Shown: positions 17,657 to 26,282 of the stretch, piece by piece
How the letters are laid out: each line of letters opens with the position of its first letter
Position numbering within the stretch: position 1 is the stretch's first letter
From: Deltaproteobacteria bacterium
GTDB lineage: Bacteria; Myxococcota; Myxococcia; Myxococcales; 40CM-4-68-19
Length of the DNA stretch: 64,000 nt
NCBI GenBank assembly: GCA_005879315.1
Contig: VBLC01000040.1
Location: forward strand, 1-64,000
Direction of reading: 5' to 3'
Notes under the pieces: generated by a model
The model's database searches: none
Told to the model about the DNA's origin: nothing
Seen by the model: only the letters and a program-made list of their open reading frames with translations
Translations under genes and position numbers: made by a program

Positions 17657-19161
17657 GCGGCGACGGTCGCGCTCTTCTCGATGTGCGCGCGGCGCGCAAG
17701 GCCCTGGCCGAAGCGCGCGGCAAGCAGAAGCTCGACGTTCTTCTCGGCGCAGGCCCCCTGGTCCGCTCGCTGCCGGCGGAAGAGCTGTACCTCGCGCTCC
17801 TCGACATCGGCCCCGATGACGCGGCCGACGCGGTCGCGCTCGCCACCCCAGAGCAGTTCCGCCATTTCGTCGACATGGCCGCCTGGCCGGGCCCGGATGC
17901 GGGTCCCTCCGCCTCCGAGGTGCTGCGCTGGCTGCGCCTTGCCCGCGAAGGCGGCGGGGACGGTCCCCGCTTCCGCAGCCAGCTGCGCTCGCTCGACATC
18001 GAGCTGTTGGCCCTGGTCCTGCGCCGCGAGATGCAGGTTCACGAGCTCGGCGAGGACCAGTTTGTCGAGCCGCGCGATCCCGCCCTCGCCTTCTACACGC
18101 CCGACCGCCGCTTCCTCCTCGAGTTCTCCACGGACTACGCGGGGATGCGGCAGCTGATCGACGACCTCTATGCGGAGGATCCCGGCACCGCCGGCCGGCT
18201 GATCGAGGCGGTCCGCTGGGAGGTGCTGACCGAGCTGGAGGAGACCGCCCGCCGCTGGCGCGACGGCCGGCTGCGCGATGTCGGGGTGCCGGAGTTCGAG
18301 GAGGCCCTCTCCTTCTATGCCCGGCCGGCCGCGGCAAAAAAAAATAATAATTTTTTTTCTGCGCCGCCGACCACCTCCCTGACTGCCCCCCAGCGGAACC
18401 TGATCGAAGCCGCGCTGGAGAAGCTCGACGGCGAGGAGTTGCAGCACGCGGAGGAGTCGCTGGTGTACGCCGCGAATGCGGCGCTGGTGGCCAACCGCGT
18501 CCGGCTCGACGACGCCGAGGAAGTGCGCAACCAGCTCGCCGAGGCGCGCGCCACGATCGCGCTGGGTCTCGAGCTGCTCTCCGGCGGCGATGCCGATCGC
18601 GCTGCCCGCGCCCTGGTCGAGACGCCCGTCCGGCAGGTGTTCCAGACCGCGATGGGCGAGGCCTACCGCCTGCAGACGCGCGCGCGAAAGGTAGCCGCCG
18701 CGGCGCGGCTGCCGCAGGCGCAGAGCGCCACCCTGCTCGAGGCGCCGCTCGAGGCTGCCGTCGCGGCGTTGCTGCAAGCGCGGCCGGAATTCCAGGAGCA
18801 GGGGCAGCGCCGGCCGCGCGCCTTCGGCTCGAGGGCAGAGGTGGCGCGCGCCGAGGCGCTGCTCGACGAAGCAGAGGCCGAGGTCGCGCTGCTTGCTTCT
18901 CTTGGTCTCGCGCCGGAAGCGCTGGGTCCGAAGGCGGAAGAGGCCGGCCTGGGACCCGCAGCGCTCAAGGGAAGCGACGCCGTCTACGCGCTCGTCGAGT
19001 CGCAACTGCGCGGCGAGCCCTTTTCGCTCCGGCCCGCGGCAGAGGAGCCGCGCCGCAGGTCGCCCGGCTTTGCCGCGCGGCTGGACGGGCTGTTTCAGAA
19101 CGCGACCCCCCCGGTCCATTCTGAGACCGCCAGCCGGCTGCGCGAGATCCTGCTCCGCTGA
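17653..19161 (+). CDS. DUF6178-like protein with in-frame A/T palindrome
   Basis: About 502 residues. The chosen start is TTG 17653, overlapping the rpmB stop (TTGA) with AAGG upstream. It is alpha-helical, acidic and Ala/Leu-rich, with no membrane segment or catalytic motif. Segments such as [20 protein letters not shown] and [17 protein letters not shown] suggest HEAT/TPR-like helical repeats and resemble the DUF6178 family known mainly from deltaproteobacterial and myxobacterial genomes. Its function is unknown. An A/T palindrome encodes KKNNNFF at residues 229-235. It is the only such segment in the protein and falls between two helical regions, as an insertion into a linker would. Confidence 0.75.
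   Translation: MSGDGRALLDVRAARKALAEARGKQKLDVLLGAGPLVRSLPAEELYLALLDIGPDDAADAVALATPEQFRHFVDMAAWPGPDAGPSASEVLRWLRLAREGGGDGPRFRSQLRSLDIELLALVLRREMQVHELGEDQFVEPRDPALAFYTPDRRFLLEFSTDYAGMRQLIDDLYAEDPGTAGRLIEAVRWEVLTELEETARRWRDGRLRDVGVPEFEEALSFYARPAAAKKNNNFFSAPPTTSLTAPQRNLIEAALEKLDGEELQHAEESLVYAANAALVANRVRLDDAEEVRNQLAEARATIALGLELLSGGDADRAARALVETPVRQVFQTAMGEAYRLQTRARKVAAAARLPQAQSATLLEAPLEAAVAALLQARPEFQEQGQRRPRAFGSRAEVARAEALLDEAEAEVALLASLGLAPEALGPKAEEAGLGPAALKGSDAVYALVESQLRGEPFSLRPAAEEPRRRSPGFAARLDGLFQNATPPVHSETASRLREILLR
18336..18358. repeat. A/T palindrome copy 1 (inside a gene)
   Basis: A9-TAATAA-T8 in otherwise very GC-rich coding DNA. It is nearly self-complementary. It belongs to the same family as the copies at 53365, 56315, 59430 and 62802, but is the only one inside a gene, where it keeps the reading frame open. 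Confidence 0.75.
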
Positions 19162-19211
19162 GAATCAGAGGCGACCCGCTCCGGCACGGATCGTGAACCT
19201 GGAAGGCGCGC

Positions 19212-20234
19212 ATGACCGCGCGCCTCCTCCTTCCCCTTCTCGCTGCCTGCGCCGCCGCGCCTGACATGCCGGCGGCCACGGCCGAGGACCTCTCCCTTGC
19301 AACCAGCATCGGGCCGCAGTCCTTCATGCACGGGACGATCAGCGCCGCGCAGCCGCACTTCGCCTATGCCGTTCGCGGATCGGCGGGCGAGGTGATCGCC
19401 GCCGACGTCTGGCCCACGGGCAAGAGCCCGCTGCAGCCGTGGCTGCTGCTCTTCGGCCCGCGCAGGCCGGACGGACATCGCGCAGTCCTTGCCCACGGCC
19501 AGCCGCGGAACAGCGAGCCGCGCCATCTCGCCATCGACAATTTTCATTTGCCGGAAACGGCCGGCTGTCTCCTCATCGTCGGCGGAGACGGCGGACAGTT
19601 CACGCTGCGATTCTGGATGCAGTCGAGCCATCTGCCCCGGCAAGACGCCTGGCAGGTCGATCTGACGGCCGCGCCGAGCGCCGCCATGGTGGCCGCGACG
19701 CACGCGCACGAGAATGGCGCGCCTTGGACGGACGCCGAGGTCGGGTCGCTCAGCGCCGGCATCGAGCAAGAGCAAGATCTCCGCGTCGCTTTTTCCGACG
19801 CGCATCTCCTGCTCTGGTTCCTGGCCCAGGGCGGAAGCGCTGACCAGATTGCACGCGCGCGCCGCGCGACAGCGCAGGTGGTCGGGGCGCCGCAGCACTT
19901 CCGATCGCTCGAGCGGACGATGCAGGCCTTTGCCCTGTTCACTCTGGAGGGGCTCTTCTTCACCACCGCCGCGGCCGAGGCGCCTCCGTCCATCGAGGAG
20001 CAGATTGCGCGCTTGATCGCAACCTGGCCCGGCGCGAGAGAAGACGCCTCTCTGCGCCGCGTGCGGACGAGATCGTTCGAGGGCGCCCTCTATGGATGGC
20101 AAGTCGACTACGCCGCCGAGCAGCGCGATCTCGACGGCAAGCAGGTCTGGCTCGATCTCTCCACCGAATGGTTCGACTCGCGCACGGCCTGGCTAGGCGA
20201 ATCGAGCGCCGGCGCCGGAGAGCCGGATGACTGA
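19212..20234 (+). CDS. Hypothetical lipoprotein
   Basis: 340 residues. The signal peptide ends in LLAAC (Cys13), a good lipobox. A beta-rich part (about 30-150; LFGPRRPDGHRAVL, HLPETAGCLLIVGGDGGQF) resembles a jellyroll sensor or carbohydrate-binding fold. The rest is helical, with YGWQVDYAAEQRDLDGKQ near the end. I do not recognise the family. It stands alone between the DUF6178 gene and folD, so no function is suggested by its neighbours. Confidence 0.65.
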   Translation: MTARLLLPLLAACAAAPDMPAATAEDLSLATSIGPQSFMHGTISAAQPHFAYAVRGSAGEVIAADVWPTGKSPLQPWLLLFGPRRPDGHRAVLAHGQPRNSEPRHLAIDNFHLPETAGCLLIVGGDGGQFTLRFWMQSSHLPRQDAWQVDLTAAPSAAMVAATHAHENGAPWTDAEVGSLSAGIEQEQDLRVAFSDAHLLLWFLAQGGSADQIARARRATAQVVGAPQHFRSLERTMQAFALFTLEGLFFTTAAAEAPPSIEEQIARLIATWPGAREDASLRRVRTRSFEGALYGWQVDYAAEQRDLDGKQVWLDLSTEWFDSRTAWLGESSAGAGEPDD

Positions 20235-20310
20235 GGCTACCAGCAGTCCCCGAGCGCTCCGAAAAGCTGGCGTGGCGCGCACTTCCCCACAGTGCTAGAT
20301 CGCCCCCGCC

Positions 20311-21162
20311 ATGATCATCGACGGCAAGGCCATCGCCGCCCGGATCCGCGCCGAGGTGGCCGCGCAGGTGCGGGAGATCGAGAAGCGCGCCGGCGTGCGG
20401 CCCGGGCTGGCTCTCATCCGGGTCGGAAACGATCCGGCGTCGGAGATCTACGTGCGCGGCAAGGCGAAGGCCTGTCAGGAGACAGGCATGGCCGGCTTCG
20501 AGCACATCCTCCCCGAGGAGACCACGCAGCCGGCGCTGCTCGAGCTGGTCAGGAAGCTCAACGGCGACCAGACGGTGCACGGCGTGCTCGTGCAGCTGCC
20601 GCTGCCCAGGCAGATCGACGCCGGGGCGGTGCTCGACGCGCTCTCGCCGGAGAAAGACGTGGACGGCTTCGGCCCGATCAACGCCGGCGCGCTCTTCACC
20701 GGCCGCAAGGGGCTGCGGCCCTGCACGCCTTCCGGAATCCTCCGCTTGCTCGACGAGGCCGAAACTCCCCTGCAGGGAGCGCGCGCGCTGGTGGTGGGCC
20801 GCTCGAACATCGTCGGCAAGCCGGTGGCGATGCTGCTGCTCGAGCGGCACGCCACCGTCACGCTGGCCCATTCGCGGACGGCGGCGCTCGACCAAGAGGT
20901 GGGGCGCGCCGACGTCCTGGTCGCGGCCGTGGGCAAGGCGGAGATGATCAAAGGCGCCTGGATCAAGCTGGGCGCCACCGTCATCGACGTCGGCATGAAC
21001 CGCAACGCCGCCGGCAAGCTCTGCGGCGACGTCGAATTCCCCGTCGCTTCGCAAAGGGCGCGCGCCATCACTCCCGTCCCGGGCGGCGTCGGCCCGATGA
21101 CGATCGCGTACTTGCTGTCGAACACGATCCAGGCCGCGAAAGCCCAGCTGGACTTGAGCTAG
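20311..21162 (+). CDS. folD: Methylenetetrahydrofolate dehydrogenase/cyclohydrolase
   Basis: 283 residues. The catalytic Tyr/Lys segment is [10 protein letters not shown] (YxxxK), the substrate Asp lies in [13 protein letters not shown], and the NADP-binding part is [31 protein letters not shown] is the C-terminal FolD signature. It interconverts methylene-, methenyl- and formyl-THF, feeding purN and metF. Its stop TAG converges on the metF stop four bases away. Confidence 0.96.
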   Translation: MIIDGKAIAARIRAEVAAQVREIEKRAGVRPGLALIRVGNDPASEIYVRGKAKACQETGMAGFEHILPEETTQPALLELVRKLNGDQTVHGVLVQLPLPRQIDAGAVLDALSPEKDVDGFGPINAGALFTGRKGLRPCTPSGILRLLDEAETPLQGARALVVGRSNIVGKPVAMLLLERHATVTLAHSRTAALDQEVGRADVLVAAVGKAEMIKGAWIKLGATVIDVGMNRNAAGKLCGDVEFPVASQRARAITPVPGGVGPMTIAYLLSNTIQAAKAQLDLS

Positions 21163-21171
21163 CGCCCTAGC
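21158..21171. terminator. Inverted repeat holding both folD and metF stop codons
   Basis: GCTAG-CGCC-CTAGC is a perfect five-base-arm hairpin. The two convergent TAG stops (21160-21162 and 21167-21169) sit in its arms. There is no T-run. It may be a minimal two-way stop site or a chance consequence of two facing TAG codons with matched neighbours. Confidence 0.3.
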
Positions 21172-22078
21172 CGTCGTGCCACGGCGCCGAGGCGCGCAGC
21201 GCCGCGAGGATGGCCCGCGTCGCGCTGCTGCGGTTGAGCGTATAGAAGTGCACGCCCGGCGCGCCCTGGCGGAGCAGATCGGCGCACTGCAGGGCAGCGT
21301 ACGCCACTCCCAGCTGCAGGGCAGCCTCGTGATCGTCGCCTCGGGAGCGCAGCGCCGCATCGAGCCCGTGAGGCAAGTGCGCCCCGCAGAGGGCGGTGAA
21401 GCGCTGGATCTGCTCGACGTTGGTGATGGGCATGATGCCAGGCAGGATGGGCACCTCGATGCCCGCCGCCCGCGCGCGGCCGACGAAATCGAAATATTTT
21501 CGGTTCTCGAAAAAGAGCTGGGTGATGAGGAACTCCGCTCCGGCCTCGACCTTGATCTTGCAGTTTCGCAAGTCGCGTACCAGCTCGCGCGTCTCGGGAT
21601 GGCCCTCGGGATAGCAGGCGCCACCGATGCAGAGGCGCACGCCGCGCTTCTCGCTCACCTCGCGCGCCAGCGCGATCAGGTCGCTGGCGTGCCCGAGCCC
21701 CTCGGGATGGACGATGAACTCCCGCTGCCCGCGCGGCGGATCGCCGCGCAGCGCGAGCACGTTGGTGATGCCGGCGTCGCAGATGACCGCGAGCTGCTCC
21801 TCCAGCTCCTTGCGCGAGACGCCGACGCAGGTGAGGTGGGCCATCGCCTCGATCTCGGTCTCGCGCTTGATGCGCGTCACCATCTCCAGCGTGCGGCCGC
21901 GCGACGAGCCGCCCGCCCCCCAGGTGACGCTGACGAACGAGGGCGCCAGGGGCCGCAGCGAGTGCAGCGTCTCGAAGAGCGCGGCCACGCCCGCGTCGTT
22001 CCTGGGCGGGAAGAACTCGAAGGAGAAGACCGGCTCGCCCCGCTCGCCGGCGAAGCGGAGCATGTCGACGATTCTCAT
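21167..22078 (-). CDS. metF: Methylenetetrahydrofolate reductase
   Basis: About 303 residues. FSFEFFPPRND holds the catalytic Glu, and SVTWGAGGSSRGRTLE, LTCVGVSRKEL and LALRGDPP are the MTHFR signatures. AGAEFLITQLFFENRKYFDF follows. It reduces 5,10-methylene-THF to 5-methyl-THF for methionine synthesis. ATG 22078 overlaps the stop of the upstream phosphoesterase (ATGA), so translation is probably coupled. It converges on folD, placing two consecutive one-carbon enzymes on opposite strands. Confidence 0.95.
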   Translation of the reverse strand: MRIVDMLRFAGERGEPVFSFEFFPPRNDAGVAALFETLHSLRPLAPSFVSVTWGAGGSSRGRTLEMVTRIKRETEIEAMAHLTCVGVSRKELEEQLAVICDAGITNVLALRGDPPRGQREFIVHPEGLGHASDLIALAREVSEKRGVRLCIGGACYPEGHPETRELVRDLRNCKIKVEAGAEFLITQLFFENRKYFDFVGRARAAGIEVPILPGIMPITNVEQIQRFTALCGAHLPHGLDAALRSRGDDHEAALQLGVAYAALQCADLLRQGAPGVHFYTLNRSSATRAILAALRASAPWHDG

Positions 22079-23274
22079 GTGCCGCCGTCCTGCTTGTGAG
22101 CCGACGCGAGGGGCGCGCCGCACGCCGCGGCGCAACCGGCGAGCCGGAAGGAATCGATCACCTTGCCGGCGATGTCCTTCACCGAGCCTCGGGCGTGGCA
22201 GCCGCACACCTCGACCACGGCATAGGAGAGCGCCTTCGCAGCCGCCTCGACGCCGCGCGCCTTCGGGTCGGGATCGTCGAGCGGCGCGCCCCCGCCGCCC
22301 AGCACGAAATACTTGAGGCCGTCGATCTCGCCCCGCTCGTAATAGTGCTCGTGCCCGGCGAAGACGGCCTCGATGGGATGCGCCCTGCGCGCCGAGAGCA
22401 GCGCCGTCCTGACGGCCTCGCTGCCGCCGTGGCCCGGCCGCGGATGCGCCGGATGCGCGTAGGGTCCCTGGTGCACCAGCACCCAGACATGGCGGTCGGG
22501 AGGCACCGCGCGCAAGTCTTCTTCGATCCAGGCGCGCTGCGCATCAGAGACGGCGCCGGAATGCGGGCTCGCGCCGGCGGAGCGCTCGAAGGAGTCCATC
22601 ACTATTAGATGCACCGGCCCGTAGTCGGCCGACCAGTACGCGGGACGGTCGCGGCGCTGGAAGTATTTGGAATACGCGACGCCGTCGTCGGTCATCTCGT
22701 GGTTGCCGATGGTGGCGATCAAAGGCATGCGAGTCAAAAGATCGGCCTCCTCGCGAAACCAGTCGCGCCAGAGTTGCTCTTCGCGCGCGTTGACCACCAT
22801 GTCGCCGGTGTGCAGGGCGAGCTGGACCGGCTCGGCGGCGGCCGCGCGGACCACCAGCGCATGGTCGCCGGAGTTCGTGCGGTTGTCGCCGTAGACCAGC
22901 ACCTCGATGGGCCCGCGCGCGCCCGGCTCGGGAGCCGAAGTGAAGCGTCCCGCGGCGCCCCCTTCGATCGAATAGCGGTACTGCGTGCCCGGCGTCAGGC
23001 CATGCAAGAGGACGCGGTGTTCGATCACCTTTGCGCCTTCCTCGCGCGCCAGTCGGTCGGTCAAAGCCTGCCCGTACCAGACGCGGCCGAGCGATGGTTC
23101 ATCGGTCACCCAGCAGACGGTCGCGGCGGTGGGCTGCGGATCGAGGATCCACGGACCCATCGCGACTGCGGGCGGGGCGGGCGCACTGGTGCCCGGGCGC
23201 GGCTGCACGCCGGGAATCGCGCGCAATTTGTCGCACGCCGAGAGCAGGGCGAGCGCAGCGAGGGCCCATCGCAT
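22075..23274 (-). CDS. Metallophosphoesterase lipoprotein (purple-acid-phosphatase type)
   Basis: 399 residues. The lipobox is LLSAC with Cys14 and Asp at +2. A fibronectin-like N-terminal domain (about 40-115; LHGLTPGTQYRYSI) is followed by a calcineurin-like metallophosphoesterase with GDNR, TGDMV, GNHEM, VLVHQGPYA and FAGHEHYYER. The layout is that of PAP-like phosphatases. The C-terminus has four Cys (CGCH and CAAAC) that could form disulphides. It acts outside the cytosol; the substrate is unknown. It overlaps metF by ATGA. Confidence 0.85.
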   Translation of the reverse strand: MRWALAALALLSACDKLRAIPGVQPRPGTSAPAPPAVAMGPWILDPQPTAATVCWVTDEPSLGRVWYGQALTDRLAREEGAKVIEHRVLLHGLTPGTQYRYSIEGGAAGRFTSAPEPGARGPIEVLVYGDNRTNSGDHALVVRAAAAEPVQLALHTGDMVVNAREEQLWRDWFREEADLLTRMPLIATIGNHEMTDDGVAYSKYFQRRDRPAYWSADYGPVHLIVMDSFERSAGASPHSGAVSDAQRAWIEEDLRAVPPDRHVWVLVHQGPYAHPAHPRPGHGGSEAVRTALLSARRAHPIEAVFAGHEHYYERGEIDGLKYFVLGGGGAPLDDPDPKARGVEAAAKALSYAVVEVCGCHARGSVKDIAGKVIDSFRLAGCAAACGAPLASAHKQDGGT

Positions 23275-23348
23275 CGGCGAAACTTACCGCCCTCTCCCCG
23301 GCGTCGCTACTTCCGATCGTGTCAGACCCTCATGATACATGCGAGGGA

Positions 23349-26282
23349 ATGCAGCTCAGTTTCGAGGATGCCCGCCGCCGCCGCGGCCCGAAGCTCGCGG
23401 TGCTGCCCGACGCCGCTCGCGTCGAGGAGCGGCTGGCTGCGCTGGCGCGCGCGCAGGGGATGGTCGCCTTCCGAGCGGCGTGCTCGCTGGCAGAGCTGGA
23501 ACGGGAGCTGGTGCAGGCAGCGCGGCGCGCGGGAAGATGTCCCGCTCCGGCGCCGGCGGAAGCGCTTCTGCTGGCTCTGCGCGAGGCCGCCCGCGAGCAG
23601 AGCGACGGGCCCTTCTTCGCCATCCGCCGCGAGCCCGGCTATGTGCGGGCGCTGGGAGAGCTCCTGGCGCTCGAGCCTTCGGAGCTGAGCGGCTCTGAGC
23701 AGGCGGTCGCGCTCGGCCGCACTCTCGCTGCCGCGCGAGCCACACTCGAGCGCTGTGGATTGTGCGAGCCGCAGCGGGCGCTGCGCATCGCCGTGGAGGC
23801 CCTCGAGCGCGGCCTGCCGCTCCCTCCGCTTCTGGCGCGCGCGGCGGAAGTGGAGTTCGACGCCATCCTCGACTGGACCCCGCCGCGCATCCGGCTGGCG
23901 ACCGCGCTAGGCAAGCGGCTGCCGGTGCGCATCCGCCTGCCTTGGTCCGCCGGCAAGCAGGAGCTGACCGCGCCGCTCGAGCCGGCGCTGCGCGCTTTCG
24001 AGAGCATCGGCGCAGCGGAGGTGGAGCTGTACGATCCGGCGCGCGGCCCTCTCGCGCCCTTCTTGCGGCGGCTCTTCGTCGAGGGCGACGAGCCGCCGCA
24101 GCCTGCGCCGGTGGAGCTGATCGCCTGCGCCTCGCCGCCGGCGCAGGCGCGCGAGGTGGCGAAGAGATGCGCCGATCTGATCGCCTCGGGCGCGCCGGCC
24201 GAGTCGATCGCGGTCGCGGCGCGCGGGCTGGGCGGCGGGGTGGCCGAGGAGCTGGGCGCGGCGCTGCGGAGATTCGGCATTGCCTTTCGGGAGCGGCGCG
24301 GCCGGCCCGTCCTCTCGGCGCCTGCCGTGCGGCTCGCGCTGTCCCTGTTCGAAGCGATCGAGGAAGACTTTCCCCGCGAGCGGCTGATCGAGCTGCTCTG
24401 CTCTCCTTTGCTGACGACGCGGCAGGAAGGCGACCGGCTGCCGCCGCACGTTCTCGCCACGACCCTGCGCAAGGCGCACGTGCGTAATGCGGCGGATCTC
24501 GGCGAGCGGATCGCGGCGCTCGCCCGGCGGCGACCGGAGAGTGACGTCGCAGGCGAGACCTCGCGCCGCTGCGAGCGCCTGGTCACCGCCCTGCGCCAGC
24601 TGCCTGCGCGAGCGACGCTGCGCGGACACGGAACGGCGCTGCTCGAATTGCTCGCCAGCTGGAAGCTGCGCGATCGGACCCTGCAGGAAACCTGCGCCGG
24701 CCTGGCTCGCGCCGGCCAGCTCCTGGGAGAACGGCAATGCTCCCGGGCCGAATGGGCGCAGCTGCTCGGAGCAGCGCTGGCCGAGACATCGCTGCCTTCC
24801 CGCGGCGCGCGCGGCGGAGCGGTGGAGCTTCTCGAATTGCGCGAGCTGCCCGGTCGTAGCTTCGAGCACTTGCTCATCGCCGGCCTGGTCGAGGGCGACC
24901 TGCCGAGAAAGCCCGAGGCGCATCCGCTCCTGCCGGAGGCTTCGGGGCGCGATCGGGAGGCGCTGCTCTTTCATCTGGGGCTCTGCTCGGCGCAATCTTC
25001 GGCCGCTCTCTTCTGGCCGCGCGCCGATGAGAAGGGACGCGAGCTCGTGCGCTCCCCGTTCGCCGACGCGGCCGTGCGCGCTCTCGGCCGCGAGCCGCAT
25101 CAGGTGCCGCTCTCACCGATTCCGGCTGCCGCCGATTGCCGGAGCGCCTCGGAGCTTCTCGCGCGCGCTGCCCTCGACTCCTTCGCCGAGCCGGCCTTTC
25201 GCGTCAGCCGGGAAGGAGAGGGTCGCGCGCTTCTGGCCGCGCTGCGCGAGTCACCGCTGGCCCCGCGCCTGTTGCGCGTCGAGCGCGCCGCCCTGGCCGA
25301 GCGCGAGCGCGTCCGCGCCTTCATCCGCGAGGAGCCGGCGGGGCGATTCTCCGGCCAGCTCTCGGGCGCAGCGCTGCAATTCGCCGAGCAGCTCTTCCGC
25401 TTCGGGAGCGATGCGCCCGTCTCTTCGCGGCAGCTCGAGGACTACGCGACTTGCGCCTTCCGCACGCTGGCAAAGCGGCTCTGGCGCGTCGACCGCGACG
25501 AGGAGGACGATGACGAGCTGGGCCGCCGCGAGCAGGGCAAGCTCCTCCACCGCTGCCTGGAGAGCTACTTCCGCCGCATGGGCGACGAGCGGCGCCTCCC
25601 GCTGCGCGGCGACGCCGGGGAGCTGCAGACGCTGCGCGAAGTGGCCGCCTCCGAGATGGCCGCTTTCGCCGCCGAGGAGCACGTCGGCCACGCCGTCCTC
25701 TGGGAGTTGCAGCGCGCCGAGGCGCTGCGCACGCTCGCGCTGGTGGTCGAGGCGGAGGCCGGCAAGGAGCCGATCGAGCTGGAGCGGAAATTCGGGTTCG
25801 AGGGATCGTGGCCTCCGCTGGTGCTCGGCGAAGTGCACGTGCGCGGCGTCATCGATCGGATCGACCGCGAGCCCGACGGCACGCTGCTCGTGCTCGACTA
25901 CAAGTCGTCGCGACCCGAGTCGCTGCGGCGCAGGCTGCGGGCGCAGACCCTGCTCGCGCCCGAATTCCAGCTCGCGCTCTATGCGGCGGCGGTGCGGCAG
26001 CGCGAGCCGGGCGCGCGGGTCGACGCGGCCTACCTCTCGCTGCAGACCGGCGAGCGCACTGCCACGCTGCGAAAGGCGGCGGGCCGCGACGCCGTGGACG
26101 TCGATTCGCTTCTCGCGCAAGAGCTGCCGCGCGCGGTGCAAGAGCGCGCCGGACAGATGCGGCGCGGCTTCTTCGAGGTGCGGCCGCTCAGCTGCGACTT
26201 CTGCCAGCTCGCGCCGGCCTGCCGGCTGCCTGCGCTGCCCACCGATCCCGACGAGAACGGCGGCGAGGTGTCGCGTGGCTGA
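23349..26282 (+). CDS. addB: AddB-like helicase-nuclease subunit
   Basis: About 977 residues. The N-terminus lacks a Walker A, so the helicase-fold half is probably structural, as in some AddB proteins. A PD-(D/E)XK nuclease lies at about 834-860 (RGVIDRIDRE, LLVLDYKSS). Four Cys (about residue 701 in YATCAF, then CDFC and C at 948-957) match the AddB iron-sulphur staple. With AddA it should resect double-strand breaks. ATG 23349 begins a plausible N-terminus; its ribosome site GAGGGA is unusually close. It overlaps addA by 8 bases. Confidence 0.82.
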   Translation: MQLSFEDARRRRGPKLAVLPDAARVEERLAALARAQGMVAFRAACSLAELERELVQAARRAGRCPAPAPAEALLLALREAAREQSDGPFFAIRREPGYVRALGELLALEPSELSGSEQAVALGRTLAAARATLERCGLCEPQRALRIAVEALERGLPLPPLLARAAEVEFDAILDWTPPRIRLATALGKRLPVRIRLPWSAGKQELTAPLEPALRAFESIGAAEVELYDPARGPLAPFLRRLFVEGDEPPQPAPVELIACASPPAQAREVAKRCADLIASGAPAESIAVAARGLGGGVAEELGAALRRFGIAFRERRGRPVLSAPAVRLALSLFEAIEEDFPRERLIELLCSPLLTTRQEGDRLPPHVLATTLRKAHVRNAADLGERIAALARRRPESDVAGETSRRCERLVTALRQLPARATLRGHGTALLELLASWKLRDRTLQETCAGLARAGQLLGERQCSRAEWAQLLGAALAETSLPSRGARGGAVELLELRELPGRSFEHLLIAGLVEGDLPRKPEAHPLLPEASGRDREALLFHLGLCSAQSSAALFWPRADEKGRELVRSPFADAAVRALGREPHQVPLSPIPAAADCRSASELLARAALDSFAEPAFRVSREGEGRALLAALRESPLAPRLLRVERAALAERERVRAFIREEPAGRFSGQLSGAALQFAEQLFRFGSDAPVSSRQLEDYATCAFRTLAKRLWRVDRDEEDDDELGRREQGKLLHRCLESYFRRMGDERRLPLRGDAGELQTLREVAASEMAAFAAEEHVGHAVLWELQRAEALRTLALVVEAEAGKEPIELERKFGFEGSWPPLVLGEVHVRGVIDRIDREPDGTLLVLDYKSSRPESLRRRLRAQTLLAPEFQLALYAAAVRQREPGARVDAAYLSLQTGERTATLRKAAGRDAVDVDSLLAQELPRAVQERAGQMRRGFFEVRPLSCDFCQLAPACRLPALPTDPDENGGEVSRG

